DNA of 64,000 bases from Ochrobactrum quorumnocens (GTDB lineage Bacteria > Pseudomonadota > Alphaproteobacteria > Rhizobiales > Rhizobiaceae). The notes beneath the pieces are model-generated. The model was given only the letters and a program-made list of their open reading frames with translations. It had not been told where the DNA came from and made no database searches. The DNA lies in NCBI RefSeq assembly GCF_002278035.1, contig NZ_CP022603.1, positions 1,921,501 through 1,985,500 of the forward strand, written 5' to 3'. The position numbers were made by a program, and so were the translations under genes. Of this stretch, positions 55,689 to 64,000 are shown piece after piece (position 1 is the stretch's first letter; each line of letters opens with the position of its first letter).

Positions 55689-55877
55689 ATGTTTGAGTTT
55701 GATGACCCGCGATTTCGACCATTATGGACACGGGTATTAATCTCAGGAAGCTGTTTTGCCTGGACTGCATTCGAGTTTTGGATGGGCAGTGTCGGTTGGG
55801 CCATGCTTTTTGGTGCGATGGGCCTTTGGTCGGCGTTTCGGTTCTTTGTGACTTTTGATCCCGACAAGAAAAAGTAG
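55689..55877 (+). CDS. Small conserved membrane protein of unknown function
   Basis: This 62-aa protein begins MFEFDDPRFRPLWTRVL and has two hydrophobic helices, VLISGSCFAWTAFEFWMG and GWAMLFGAMGLWSAFRFF, before a charged tail FDPDKKK. Short proteins with this start and FDP ending occur in rhizobia as far as I recall, but no function is known. It stands alone between the Frc importer and fbp, with no obvious operon partner. Confidence 0.65.
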   Translation: MFEFDDPRFRPLWTRVLISGSCFAWTAFEFWMGSVGWAMLFGAMGLWSAFRFFVTFDPDKKK

Positions 55878-56242
55878 GATTGAACCGGCAACAGGCCATT
55901 TAGGCTGCTACCGCACATTTGCGTTGAAACACTAAAATTCGCTTCAATGTTTGAAATAGAGCGGGTTGTCGACTCGCTTTCAGGTCTTCCGCATGCATAT
56001 AGAGTGCGCAGATGACGTAGCTTATCCGTAATTAACATCATTTTAAAACACATTATCACATTTAAATCGTTATAATGTTATCCACATCATTGTGATGATA
56101 TCAGAACGGTGTTACGTCCTGCGTGTCTCAGCCCACTATCGGGCGTGTCTTGAAGACATCCGCATGGAGATTGCCAGTAAATGAATTCCGTTTCCCCCGC
56201 TTCCAACGTGCTGCAACTGTTTCTTCTTCAGGAGCAGGGCGA
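55878..56242. promoter_or_regulatory. AT-rich regulatory gap upstream of fbp
   Basis: About 365 bp without a convincing gene. The AT-rich part at 56030-56105 contains a TATAAT hexamer at 56071-56076 inside an inverted repeat, ACATTAT (56050-56056) with ATAATGT (56072-56078). An ATCACA element at 56056-56061 recalls the ery operator at 60526-60570. This is the likely fbp-fba promoter. Confidence 0.4.
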
Positions 56243-57274
56243 ATGACGATGGCAGGAAATTTTGCGCCACTGGTTCTGGCTGGCGATAGCGACCGCGTCG
56301 ACGCTCAGGCAGTCGGAGAATATCTCGACAACTGGGCAGGTCAGGACAGCTTACGTCTAGCGACAAGCAATTCAATCAAGGCCATTCTCGCAGGATCGGG
56401 CCGCCTTGCTGGCCGCATCGCGCGTGGTTCGCTTCCCGGCGATCCAGGCAAGCTGGTTGGCGTCAACAGCGATCAGGATCAGCAGAAGAGCATCGATGTT
56501 GGTTCGCACAATCTCTTCGTTGAATTGCTGATTGCGGCAGGTGCTGTATCGGTTCTTTCCGAAGAAGCTGATCTGCCAGTTGCGGGTAAGACCGATGGAC
56601 TAGTTGCCGTGGCAATCGATCCGCTTGATGGGTCCGGCAATGTTGGTCTTGGCGCACCGCTTGGCACCATTTTCTCAATCTTGCCTGCAGATACGGCGGA
56701 GCCTTTTCTCCAACCGGGTAATCGCCAGATTGCAGCAGGCTATGTGTCGTTCGGTAACTCGGTCGATCTCGCTTTGTCTGTTGGCGAAGGCGTTATCTTT
56801 GCAACGCTTGATCCGGTCAGCGGCATTTTCCAGATCACCCGCAAGAACATTATGTTGCCAGAGCGCACGTCCGATCTTGCATTCAACGCTTCCGTTTATC
56901 ATCACCTGTCGACTGGTATGAAGGCCTATGTCGATGATGCCTTCAAAGGCAAGGATGGCCCGCGCGGGCGCGGTTTTAACATGCGCTGGTTGGGTGCGGC
57001 TGTCGGTGACATGCACCGCATCATGCAGCGCGGTGGCATCTTCTTCTATGTGGATGACGCACGCCCCGGCTACGAAAAGGGCCGTCTGCGCCTCGTTTAT
57101 GAAGCCAATCCGATTGCTTTCCTCAGCCAGCAGGCAGGGGGCAAAGCGACCAACGGTTCCACACCAATCCTCGACATCGTCCCGGAAACCTATCACGAGC
57201 GCAGTGCGCTGGTGTTCGGCGTCGCGGAAGAAGTCGACGTTCTCGGTGAGTATTACGCGCGTTCGCGCAACTAA
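56243..57274 (+). CDS. fbp: Class I fructose-1,6-bisphosphatase
   Basis: This 343-aa class I FBPase has the metal-binding motifs LSEEADLP (with Glu at 107-108) and AIDPLDGSGN (124-133), the substrate loop RWLGAAVGDMHRIMQRGGIFFY (cited by core) and the C-terminal YEANPIAFLSQQAGGKA. It hydrolyses fructose-1,6-bisphosphate to fructose-6-phosphate for gluconeogenesis. It is not the GlpX (class II) type. The start at 56243 (MTMAGNF) agrees with Brucella Fbp, and upstream in-frame codons lack support. It precedes fba by 15 bp. Erythritol carbon enters as erythrose-4-phosphate and trioses, so this enzyme is a sensible neighbour of the ery genes. Confidence 0.92.
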   Translation: MTMAGNFAPLVLAGDSDRVDAQAVGEYLDNWAGQDSLRLATSNSIKAILAGSGRLAGRIARGSLPGDPGKLVGVNSDQDQQKSIDVGSHNLFVELLIAAGAVSVLSEEADLPVAGKTDGLVAVAIDPLDGSGNVGLGAPLGTIFSILPADTAEPFLQPGNRQIAAGYVSFGNSVDLALSVGEGVIFATLDPVSGIFQITRKNIMLPERTSDLAFNASVYHHLSTGMKAYVDDAFKGKDGPRGRGFNMRWLGAAVGDMHRIMQRGGIFFYVDDARPGYEKGRLRLVYEANPIAFLSQQAGGKATNGSTPILDIVPETYHERSALVFGVAEEVDVLGEYYARSRN

Positions 57275-57289
57275 TTAGGAGATATTAAC

Positions 57290-58354
57290 ATGGCGCGTAT
57301 TACGCTGCGGCAATTGCTCGACCACGCTGCTGAACACAGCTATGGCGTTCCGGCATTTAACATCAACAACATGGAACAGGCACTCGCCATCATGGAAGCG
57401 GCAGATGCTGCTGATGCGCCGGTTATCCTGCAGGCTTCGCGCGGCGCACGTTCCTACGCAAACGACATCATGCTGCGTCACATGATGGACGCGGTGACGG
57501 AAATCTATCCACATATTCCGGTTTGCGTGCATCTCGACCACGGCAATGAAGCCGCCACTTGCATGACTGCAATTCAGGCTGGTTTTACGTCCGTCATGAT
57601 GGACGGCTCGCTCAAGGCCGACGGTAAGACCCCGGCTGACTGGGATTATAACGTCTCGGTTACGCGTCAGGTCAGCGAAATGTCCCATCTGGGTGGCATT
57701 TCCGTCGAAGGCGAACTGGGCGTTCTCGGATCGCTCGAAACTGGCATGGGTGAAGCAGAAGACGGCCACGGTGCAGAAGGCCAGCTTTCGCATGATCAGC
57801 TTCTCACCGATCCGGATGAAGCCGTGAAATTCGTTCGCGAAACCAAGGTCGATGCGCTGGCAATCGCCATGGGCACATCGCATGGTGCATATAAGTTCAG
57901 CCGCAAGCCAGACGGTTCAGTGCTGGCGATGAATGTGATCGAAGAAATCCATCGCAAGCTGCCAAACACGCATCTCGTCATGCACGGTTCGTCGTCTGTG
58001 CCGGAAGAGCTTCAGGAAATCATCAACAAATATGGCGGCAAGATGAAGCCGACTTGGGGTGTGCCTGTTGAAGAAATCCAGCGCGGCATCAAGCATGGCG
58101 TGCGCAAGATCAACATCGACACCGACAACCGCATGGCACTGACAGGTCAGATCCGCCGCGTGTTGCAGGAAGATCCGAGCGAATTTGATCCGCGCAAGTA
58201 TCTCAAGCCAGCAATGGCGGCGATGACCAAGCTTTGCAAGGATCGTTTCGAGCAGTTCGGCACCGCGGGTCATGCCTCGTCAATTCGTCCGATCCCTCTG
58301 TCGGACATGGCAAAGCGTTACAGCGACGGCTCGCTGGACCCGAAGTTCAGCTAA
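57290..58354 (+). CDS. fba: Class II fructose-bisphosphate aldolase (CBB type)
   Basis: This 354-aa class II zinc aldolase has HLDHGNE (81-87) with the metal-binding His84, the catalytic Asp83, and later motifs [24 protein letters not shown] and HGSSSVPEE. Length and motifs match the Calvin-cycle (CBB) type common in alphaproteobacteria. It condenses dihydroxyacetone phosphate and glyceraldehyde-3-phosphate or the reverse. The gene follows fbp in the same operon and ends in a strong terminator, facing the ery isomerase operon. Confidence 0.95.
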   Translation: MARITLRQLLDHAAEHSYGVPAFNINNMEQALAIMEAADAADAPVILQASRGARSYANDIMLRHMMDAVTEIYPHIPVCVHLDHGNEAATCMTAIQAGFTSVMMDGSLKADGKTPADWDYNVSVTRQVSEMSHLGGISVEGELGVLGSLETGMGEAEDGHGAEGQLSHDQLLTDPDEAVKFVRETKVDALAIAMGTSHGAYKFSRKPDGSVLAMNVIEEIHRKLPNTHLVMHGSSSVPEELQEIINKYGGKMKPTWGVPVEEIQRGIKHGVRKINIDTDNRMALTGQIRRVLQEDPSEFDPRKYLKPAMAAMTKLCKDRFEQFGTAGHASSIRPIPLSDMAKRYSDGSLDPKFS

Positions 58355-58376
58355 GTTCTTAACTAAAAAGCAAAAA

Positions 58377-58402
58377 AGCGGCGGGGAAACCCGCCGCTTT
58401 TT
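58377..58402. terminator. Rho-independent terminator after fba
   Basis: AGCGGCGGG (58377-58385) pairs with CCCGCCGCT (58390-58398) around GAAA, followed by TTTT. A preceding A run makes it usable on the minus strand for the ery operon as well. Confidence 0.93.
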
Positions 58403-58441
58403 GTGCTTTAGAACATCGCCTTTGGGGCGCTGCTCAGATAA

Positions 58442-58897
58442 TCAACGCTTGTTGTACTTGGCGTCGACTTCGTTGATCGCATCAACATTGCCTGCCGAAC
58501 GGCCGTTTTCGTCAAACGTCTGTGCAAGGAATGCGTCAGCAATGGTCTTTGCCACTTCCGAACCGATTACGCGTGCACCCATGGTGATGATCTGCGCATT
58601 GTTGGAAAGTGCTGCACGCTCTGCCGAATAGGTGTCGTGCGTCAGCGCTGCGCGGATGCCTGGAACCTTATTGGCTGCAATGCAAACACCGATGCCGGTG
58701 CCGCAAACAAGAATTGCACGATCATAGGTGCCATCGAGAACTGCGGATGCTACGCGGTCCGAGAGGGTGGCGTAAAACGCATCTGCGCCAGCGTCCGTGC
58801 GGGAGATTTCGGACACTTCAAAGCGACCCTTGAGATGATCGGCAAGAACCTTGGCCAGACCTTCACCGGCGCTATCGCCTGCTACTGCTACTTTCAT
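58442..58897 (-). CDS. eryI: RpiB-type isomerase, D-erythrose-4-phosphate isomerase EryI
   Basis: This 151-aa RpiB/LacAB isomerase has the catalytic cysteine in [21 protein letters not shown] (cited by core [13 protein letters not shown]) and [26 protein letters not shown] (core [10 protein letters not shown]). In Brucella the equivalent gene converts D-erythrulose-4-phosphate to D-erythrose-4-phosphate, the last step of erythritol breakdown. Ordinary ribose-5-phosphate isomerase activity is possible too. It is the last gene of the DeoR-TpiA-RpiB operon, 12 bp after the TpiA-like gene. Confidence 0.9.
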   Translation of the reverse strand: MKVAVAGDSAGEGLAKVLADHLKGRFEVSEISRTDAGADAFYATLSDRVASAVLDGTYDRAILVCGTGIGVCIAANKVPGIRAALTHDTYSAERAALSNNAQIITMGARVIGSEVAKTIADAFLAQTFDENGRSAGNVDAINEVDAKYNKR

Positions 58898-58909
58898 GGG
58901 GAGACTCCT

Positions 58910-59692
58910 TTAATTGGATTGAATTTGTCTGGCGCACTTGTCCAGAATGTCGAGATAGCCTTCCACGTTCCATGCCGAACGGCCAATGAACAGGCCATCA
59001 ATATGCGGGCAGGCGATGAGTTCTTCGCAATTGCCGGGATTGACCGAGCCGCCATAGAGACAAGGCACGCGACGTCCCAGAATGCTTGTCGCAACTTCAA
59101 TGATTTCGGCCTGACGGGCATCAGCGTAATCGGCTGAGGCTGGGATGCCATTTTCGCCAATCGCCCATACCGGCTCATAAGCGAAAAGAATTTCAGCTTT
59201 TTTCTGCTCGTCGGACAGCTTAGAAAGTGCTGCGCGTACTTCTTCTGCCAGCACTTCTGCCGCACGTCCGCTTTCGCGGTCTTCCAGCGTTTCGCCAATG
59301 CAGATAAGCGGGATCAGACCGTTACGAACAGCTGCTTCAACCTTGAGGCCAACCGTTTCGTTGGTTTCACCAAAATGTTCGCGACGCTCGGAATGGCCGA
59401 GTTCGACGATGTCGAGATTGCAATCCTTCAGCATCAGTGGCGAGATTTCACCGGTCCATGCGCCCTGATCAGCCCAGTGCATGTTCTGTGCGCCGACCTT
59501 GACGGATGTTTCCGACAGGATTTCCTTCACTTCACGAACATAGGTAAACGGTGGAATGACAAAGCGCTGAATGTCTGCTGAACGGCTGCCGTCGGCGTCC
59601 TTGAGCGCGTTCGCGAAAACGCGGGCTTCGGCCAGCGTCTTGTTCATTTTCCAGCTCGTACCAACCCAGAATTTGGCCAAGAATTTGGACAT
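58910..59692 (-). CDS. eryH: Triosephosphate isomerase paralogue, tetrulose-4-phosphate isomerase EryH
   Basis: This 260-aa TIM-barrel isomerase keeps the catalytic residues Lys15 (WKMNK), His100 (ELGHSERR) and Glu173 (AYEPVWAIG), and the phosphate loop YGGSVNPGN. In Brucella this second TpiA acts in erythritol catabolism as EryH, handling D-3-tetrulose-4-phosphate between the racemase EryC and EryI. The housekeeping tpiA would be elsewhere. It lies 26 bp after the DeoR regulator gene. Confidence 0.9.
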   Translation of the reverse strand: MSKFLAKFWVGTSWKMNKTLAEARVFANALKDADGSRSADIQRFVIPPFTYVREVKEILSETSVKVGAQNMHWADQGAWTGEISPLMLKDCNLDIVELGHSERREHFGETNETVGLKVEAAVRNGLIPLICIGETLEDRESGRAAEVLAEEVRAALSKLSDEQKKAEILFAYEPVWAIGENGIPASADYADARQAEIIEVATSILGRRVPCLYGGSVNPGNCEELIACPHIDGLFIGRSAWNVEGYLDILDKCARQIQSN

Positions 59693-59718
59693 GCTCGAAT
59701 GCTCTTTCTTCTCGTGTT

Positions 59719-60519
59719 TTATTCTGCAATCGTCAGTTTGATGCCTGCCGGCTCAAGTTCGGCCACAAGCGCATCGCCCGGTGATTTATCCGTAATGATG
59801 GCATCGAAATCGCCAAGGTCAGCCATCACATGCAGCGCTGTGCGGCGGAAGCGCTGGTGGTTGACCAGCAGGCATGTGCGCGTTGCCGATGCCGTCATGG
59901 CGCGCTTGGTGCGAACAACATTCTCGTCCATGTGATAGACGAGGCGTCCGTTGACCGCAGGCGCGGAAATGAAGGCAATGTCGGCACTGAGCTTGGAAAG
60001 GGCCTCCTCGGTCAGCAGGCCAAAGAAAGCGTTGAATTTCGCAGAAAATACGCCGCCGAGCGCGATCAGATTGATGCCGCCTTCGCCCTTGAGGTTTTCA
60101 ATGATGACAGCATTGTTGGTGATGACCGTCAGCGGACGCTTTTCAATCAGCATACTCCCCAGAACTGCGGCGGTTGATCCATCATTGATCATAACCGTCA
60201 TGCCGGGCTCAATGAGCTCCAGAGCGGCGCGGCCCATCTCAATCTTGGCTTCATTGTCCTGCTGAACACGAAAACGGAAATCGCTCTCGAACTGAGAGCC
60301 GGCATCCATAGTCGCCCCGCCGCGCACTTTGCGCAGCACGCCAGATTCTTCAAGCGAATCCAGATCACGATGAATGGTCATCTTGGAAACTGCAAAACGC
60401 TCGGAAAGATCATCGAGATCGACTGCATGATTTTCAATCAGCAGATTGATGATCGCTTGTCTTCGTTCGTCGCGTTTCACGGAATTTCCGATCTCAGAAC
60501 ATGTTTGTTTATCGCACAA
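59719..60519 (-). CDS. eryR: DeoR-family regulator of the ery isomerase operon
   Basis: This 266-aa DeoR regulator has the N-terminal helix-turn-helix VDLDDLSERFAVSKMTIHRDLDSL (cited as LSERFAVSKMTIHRDLD) and a C-terminal sugar-phosphate sensing domain with VMINDGSTAAVLG, VITNNAVIIENL and LIALGGVFSAKFNAFFG (each by core). Position ahead of eryH-eryI matches Brucella. It likely represses its own operon until a sugar phosphate binds. A shorter GTG start fourteen codons in, giving MKRDERRQ, is possible. A long inverted repeat lies in its promoter at 60526-60570. Confidence 0.85.
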   Translation of the reverse strand: MCDKQTCSEIGNSVKRDERRQAIINLLIENHAVDLDDLSERFAVSKMTIHRDLDSLEESGVLRKVRGGATMDAGSQFESDFRFRVQQDNEAKIEMGRAALELIEPGMTVMINDGSTAAVLGSMLIEKRPLTVITNNAVIIENLKGEGGINLIALGGVFSAKFNAFFGLLTEEALSKLSADIAFISAPAVNGRLVYHMDENVVRTKRAMTASATRTCLLVNHQRFRRTALHVMADLGDFDAIITDKSPGDALVAELEPAGIKLTIAE

Positions 60520-60525
60520 GCTTAA

Positions 60526-60570
60526 ATCACAAAATCACAAAACAATCCATATAAAATGTGATTTTGTGAT
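60526..60570. promoter_or_regulatory. Long inverted repeat upstream of the ery DeoR gene
   Basis: ATCACAAAATCACA (60526-60539) and TGTGATTTTGTGAT (60557-60570) are perfect 14-bp inverted copies around 17 bp. Each arm is a tandem of ATCACA, so there are four half-sites. It starts 7 bp upstream of the start codon at 60519, in the 84-bp gap after eryD. Binding by the DeoR protein is most likely, and EryD is the alternative. Confidence 0.7.
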
Positions 60571-60603
60571 ATTTTGTTGATCGATGTGTAAGCGAGCCGT
60601 GTG

Positions 60604-61539
60604 CTACAGCAGAAGTACCTTTGCAGTGCGTTCATCCGTGATGAGGCCATAAAGACGACCACTTTTCAGTACGGCGCGAATGGCTTCTGCCTTCGAAAGA
60701 CCGCCTGCCAGACCAATGATGCGGCTCATATCGGCGTTTTCAACCGATGCCGCAATGGTTCGGGCCGTCAGCCCGGTTTCAAGACGCGTACCATTGCTAT
60801 CAAAGAAGTGGCCAAGCATTTCGCCAACGGCACCACGCTCCGCGATCTCTTCCATTTCGGAGAGGTCGATCACACCGGAAGTGACGAGCTGTGCATGGGC
60901 GTCGACTGTGCCGATGCCGACGATTTTCAGCTCTGCACGGCAGCCCATTTCGAAAACGCTGGTCACGCCCTTTTGCGCCAGCAACACTTCACGGTCTTCC
61001 GCAGTATTGGCGAAGAATGGCACCGGCATCACATAGGCTGGCCTGCCGGTCTTTTCAGCGATGCGATGCATCACGTCATGCGGATTAGCAGCAAAATTTC
61101 TGGTAAGGCCACCGAGCAATGAAACGAACTGCAAATCCTTTGCGCCAACACGTGGCATGTGATTGACCGCCGCAGAAAGTGTGCGACCGTGACCAAGACC
61201 GATCACCTCGTGATCGCCGTGCTCGATTTCGCGACGCAGAAATTCCGCACCGGCATTGCCGAGCGATAGAAGTGGCAAGGCTTCTTCACCGAGATCAGGC
61301 GCGACTTCGCAATATTCGAGGTTATATTTTTCGGCGAGCCGGTTTTCGAGATCGATACATTCGGTGATGTCACCGTCGATCGTCACTTTGACCGCGCCTT
61401 CGGCAACCGCCTTGGCAATAAGACGGTGTGCTTTCACGGAAGGTATTCCAAGCCGCTTTGCCACTGCAGACTGGGTCATTCCGGCGACGAAGTGAAGCCA
61501 GGCCGCACGAAGGGCTAAGGAATCGTCTGAATCTGCCAT
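60604..61539 (-). CDS. eryD: Erythritol repressor EryD, SorC/DeoR-type sugar-binding regulator
   Basis: This 311-aa SorC-family regulator has an N-terminal helix-turn-helix, GMTQSAVAKRLGIPSVKAHRLI (cited by core QSAVAKRLGIPSVKAHRLI), and a sugar-phosphate binding domain with VIGLGHGRTLSAAVNHMP and GLAGGLSKAEAIRAVLKSG. In Brucella EryD represses the ery operon and is relieved by erythritol. It is third after eryB and eryC, 42 bp after eryC, as expected. EryA should lie just beyond the right edge of the window. Confidence 0.93.
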   Translation of the reverse strand: MADSDDSLALRAAWLHFVAGMTQSAVAKRLGIPSVKAHRLIAKAVAEGAVKVTIDGDITECIDLENRLAEKYNLEYCEVAPDLGEEALPLLSLGNAGAEFLRREIEHGDHEVIGLGHGRTLSAAVNHMPRVGAKDLQFVSLLGGLTRNFAANPHDVMHRIAEKTGRPAYVMPVPFFANTAEDREVLLAQKGVTSVFEMGCRAELKIVGIGTVDAHAQLVTSGVIDLSEMEEIAERGAVGEMLGHFFDSNGTRLETGLTARTIAASVENADMSRIIGLAGGLSKAEAIRAVLKSGRLYGLITDERTAKVLLL

Positions 61540-61581
61540 TTTCGCGCTGCCTGTCCCCGATTCTTTATATTTTTCCTATGC

Positions 61582-62514
61582 TTATATCTTCAGGTCCGCG
61601 GTGCCCGTGTCAATGTACGGTGCCCAGAAGGCCACACTTTCCGCAATCTGTGGAATAACTTCACGATCGTTCGGCTCACGTTCCTTGAACGACAGCTCCA
61701 GGCAGATTTCATTGTCCACCGCACCGCCTTCGGCAAAAGCTTTGAGTAGCGGTTCCGGCTGAATGCGGCCCTTGGCATTGAACGCAGCGGTGAAAGGACG
61801 ATGCCCCCCCTTATCCATCAGACTCTGCTTGATGTGAATGATTGGCGAGACTTTCGGCACCGCACGCGCCCATGCATAGGGATCGAAATCATCCGGATTG
61901 GACGAGGTCACATCACCATGATCAATATCGGCCATCATCCACATCGGGATTGCCATTTGGGCAGCGGTCAGTCGATCCTGAAGCTTGATGCTTTCAGCAA
62001 TGGTGTCGCCAAATTCACGGCCAATGCTCATCGGTTCCCAGAAAACATAATCAAGGCCTACGCCGCTCGCATGTTCGGCAACTTCCGCCCAGCAGTCGAT
62101 GGCGATCTTGATCAGCTCTTCGCGGAGTTCAGGATTATCAAAATCCTTGTAAGTGAAGATCGCAAATTGTGTACCAACCGACTTGCCGCCCAGATCACCG
62201 ATGATATCGGCGAATGTCTTGAACCAGTCGATATAATAGCGGCGCACTTCTGCATCCGGGTGGCCGAAATGGTTGAGACGACCATAAGGGCCGGTCATAC
62301 CGGATGTGACGCGAACGCCAGTGCGCTGCAGCGCCTTGTCCATATCGCGGGTCAGACGGCGAACGGTTGATGCCTGCCAGCTTGGATTGATGAACTCATG
62401 CGTAAGTTGCAGATCGCGCAGACGCAAATCACGCGCAACCGTTTCGATCAGATCATCCGGCTCTGCAAAGCGGTTCACAAGCGGATTGGTATTGAGCGAT
62501 AATGTCAGAGCCAT
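61582..62514 (-). CDS. eryC: Tetrulose-4-phosphate racemase EryC (xylose isomerase-like TIM barrel)
   Basis: This 310-aa AP-endonuclease 2/xylose isomerase-like barrel contains likely metal ligands in YVFWEPMSIGREFGDT, MMADIDHGDV, IIHIKQSLMDKGGH and ICLELSFKERE. Early work called EryC a dehydrogenase. Later biochemistry in Brucella identified it as an isomerase/racemase that converts L-3-tetrulose-4-phosphate to the D form, and the barrel fold supports that. It lies 7 bp after eryB in the same operon. Confidence 0.92.
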   Translation of the reverse strand: MALTLSLNTNPLVNRFAEPDDLIETVARDLRLRDLQLTHEFINPSWQASTVRRLTRDMDKALQRTGVRVTSGMTGPYGRLNHFGHPDAEVRRYYIDWFKTFADIIGDLGGKSVGTQFAIFTYKDFDNPELREELIKIAIDCWAEVAEHASGVGLDYVFWEPMSIGREFGDTIAESIKLQDRLTAAQMAIPMWMMADIDHGDVTSSNPDDFDPYAWARAVPKVSPIIHIKQSLMDKGGHRPFTAAFNAKGRIQPEPLLKAFAEGGAVDNEICLELSFKEREPNDREVIPQIAESVAFWAPYIDTGTADLKI

Positions 62515-62521
62515 GAGAACC

Positions 62522-64000
62522 TCAAGCAGAAACTTTAGCGTTGTCGAACCATGCGATGAAAGCAGCGCGTTCGGTTTCGGTCAGGTGCAAATAATGCTTG
62601 GTACGGCGATAGAGAATGTCATTTGCCGTCTTCGCCCATTCCTTGGAAATGAGATAGCGGACTTCAGCCTCATAGAAATTGCCGCCGAAATGCTGGCCGA
62701 GACCGCTGAGATCGCTAGCTCCCGCGACGATATCCTTCGTGCGCGCACCATAGAGACGTCCATAATGCTGGACCAGCTTGCGCGGCATCCAAGGATAGTT
62801 GTCACGCAGACTGTTGGCGAAGGTTTCGTAATCCGCATTTGGAATTTCGCCGCCCGGTAATGGAGCGTCATGCGTCCAGTCGCCGCCCATATTTGGGAAG
62901 ATGTGCTTGAGGCGATGCATACCGCGCTCTGCAAGCTCGCGGAATGTGGTGATCTTGCCCCCAAAAACGTTGAGAAGAGGGGCGTCGTTGGTCTCATCAA
63001 GATCGAAAACATAATCGCGCGTAACGGCGGAAGGGTTGCCCTTGCCATCGTCAAACAGCGGACGCACGCCAGAGAAGCTATGCAGCACGTCTTCGCGGCG
63101 CAGCTTTTCCTTGAAGTAGCGATTGACTGCGGTGAGCAGGTAATCGATTTCTTTTTCGTCCGCGCTCACGTCTTCGGCTCGGCCTTCATAAGCAATATCG
63201 GTTGTGCCGATGAGTGCCTTGTCGCCTTCATATGGATTGATGAAGATTACGCGCTTGTCGTGGTTCTGAACCAGATAAGCATTCGCACCCGACCAGAACT
63301 TTGGCACGATGATGTGGCTGCCCTTGACCAGACGCACATTGCGCGAAGAATTCGATCCAGCCACATTGGTGATAACGTCAGTAACCCACGGACCTGCGCA
63401 ATTGAGGATGCAGCGCGCGCGGAAGCTGCGCACTTCGCCGGTATCGCGGTTCTTGGTTTCAACAATCCAGCCGCCTTTTTCGCGACGTGCGGAAGTAACC
63501 GGCGTACGGGTCAGAATGGTAGCACCTTTTTCGGCGGCACCTACGGCATTGAGTACGACGAGACGGGCGTCATCGACCCAGCAATCTGAATATTCAAAGC
63601 CCTTTGTATATTGATCAAGGATCGGCGTGCCTTCCGGGTCGCGCTTCAAATCAAGCGTGCGGGTGCCGGGCAGCTTTTTGCGACCACCGAGATGATCGTA
63701 GAGGAACAGGCCGAGGCGTACCAACCACGCCGGGCGATCCTGCGGGCTGTGCGGCAGAACAAAGCGCATCGGCCAGATGATATGCGGTGCGGCGTTCAAC
63801 AGAACTTCGCGCTCGATCAAAGCTTCGCGAACCAGACGGAATTCGTAATATTCGAGATAGCGCAGGCCACCATGCACAAGCTTGCCGGAGCGGGAGGAGG
63901 TGCCTTCCGCGAGATCGTCTTTTTCCGCCAGCACAACCTTGAGGCCGCGCCCAGCCGCATCGCGAGCTACACCCGCGCCATTGATACCGCCGCCAATCAC
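62522..64000 (-). CDS. eryB: Erythritol-4-phosphate dehydrogenase EryB, GlpD-like (N-terminus beyond window)
   Basis: The frame covers 493 codons and runs off the right edge. Only about ten N-terminal residues should be missing, because the visible part starts in the FAD motif VIGGGINGAG. It is a GlpD-type flavoprotein: SSRSGKLVHGGLRYLE, CAGPWVTDV, FINPYEGDKALIGTTD and FSGVRPLFDDG are family motifs. In Brucella EryB oxidises L-erythritol-4-phosphate to L-3-tetrulose-4-phosphate with quinone as acceptor, on the inner membrane. It is distinguished from housekeeping GlpD by its neighbours eryC and eryD. Confidence 0.92.
   Translation of the reverse strand: MIGGGINGAGVARDAAGRGLKVVLAEKDDLAEGTSSRSGKLVHGGLRYLEYYEFRLVREALIEREVLLNAAPHIIWPMRFVLPHSPQDRPAWLVRLGLFLYDHLGGRKKLPGTRTLDLKRDPEGTPILDQYTKGFEYSDCWVDDARLVVLNAVGAAEKGATILTRTPVTSARREKGGWIVETKNRDTGEVRSFRARCILNCAGPWVTDVITNVAGSNSSRNVRLVKGSHIIVPKFWSGANAYLVQNHDKRVIFINPYEGDKALIGTTDIAYEGRAEDVSADEKEIDYLLTAVNRYFKEKLRREDVLHSFSGVRPLFDDGKGNPSAVTRDYVFDLDETNDAPLLNVFGGKITTFRELAERGMHRLKHIFPNMGGDWTHDAPLPGGEIPNADYETFANSLRDNYPWMPRKLVQHYGRLYGARTKDIVAGASDLSGLGQHFGGNFYEAEVRYLISKEWAKTANDILYRRTKHYLHLTETERAAFIAWFDNAKVSA

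Noticed and set aside
56243..57274. GlpX (class II) fructose bisphosphatase
   Set aside because: The motifs DPLDGSGN and ANPIAFLSQQAGGKA belong to class I FBPase.

Overview
The window looks like a chromosomal segment of a Brucellaceae alphaproteobacterium, most likely the Brucella/Ochrobactrum group. The best evidence is the right end, which carries the erythritol block (eryB, eryC, eryD, then a DeoR regulator, a second triosephosphate isomerase and an RpiB isomerase) beside class I fbp and class II fba. An Omp2-type porin and an autotransporter barrel remnant agree with this. No tRNA, rRNA or CRISPR array was seen.

Layout. (1) 1-9500 is accessory DNA. It holds a NepI-like efflux gene cut by the window edge, a divergent LysR regulator, a complete Tn552-like transposon (2080-6207, with terminal inverted repeats and a 6-bp target duplication) that carries a PLP-dependent threonine/serine dehydratase-like passenger, a methyltransferase/AraC divergent pair, and two decayed genes joined tail to tail. 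(2) 9600-11800 is a divergent otnK/otnC pair for four-carbon acid sugar catabolism. (3) 11850-20500 encodes a dimethylformamidase-like hydrolase, a class III aminotransferase and a Pot-type ABC importer, with two closely related GntR/FCD regulators. (4) 20500-39200 is a large catabolic region: CoA-transferase, acyl-CoA dehydrogenase, enoyl-CoA hydratase, 3-hydroxyacyl-CoA dehydrogenase, 3-oxoadipyl-CoA-type thiolase, aldehyde dehydrogenase, a fused 2-oxoacid dehydrogenase E1, an AcoC-like lipoyl/hydrolase protein, a dipeptide-type ABC importer and an IclR regulator. (5) 39200-49500 is a second uptake and hydrolysis cluster: a tandem-winged-helix GntR regulator, C45 acyltransferase, a Dpp-type importer with fused ATPases, an esterase-like hydrolase, an amidase and a PaiB-like protein. 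(6) 49700-55500 holds the porin, a ROK regulator and the frcBCA sugar importer. (7) 56200-64000 holds fbp-fba, facing the ery isomerase/regulator operon and eryBCD.

How the genes fit together. Regions 3-5 each pair a dedicated importer with hydrolases or acyl-CoA enzymes and local regulators, as expected of a soil or plant-associated heterotroph that takes up amides, peptides-like compounds and dicarboxylates. The fourth region contains every step from a free C6 dicarboxylate to succinyl-CoA plus acetyl-CoA. A 15-bp near-palindrome recurs in the IclR/dpp, acyl-CoA dehydrogenase/enoyl-CoA hydratase and otnK promoter regions, which suggests one regulon. Other perfect inverted repeats lie in front of frcB, between the two FCD-linked operons and upstream of the ery DeoR gene. 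Substrates for regions 3-5 are inferred, not shown.
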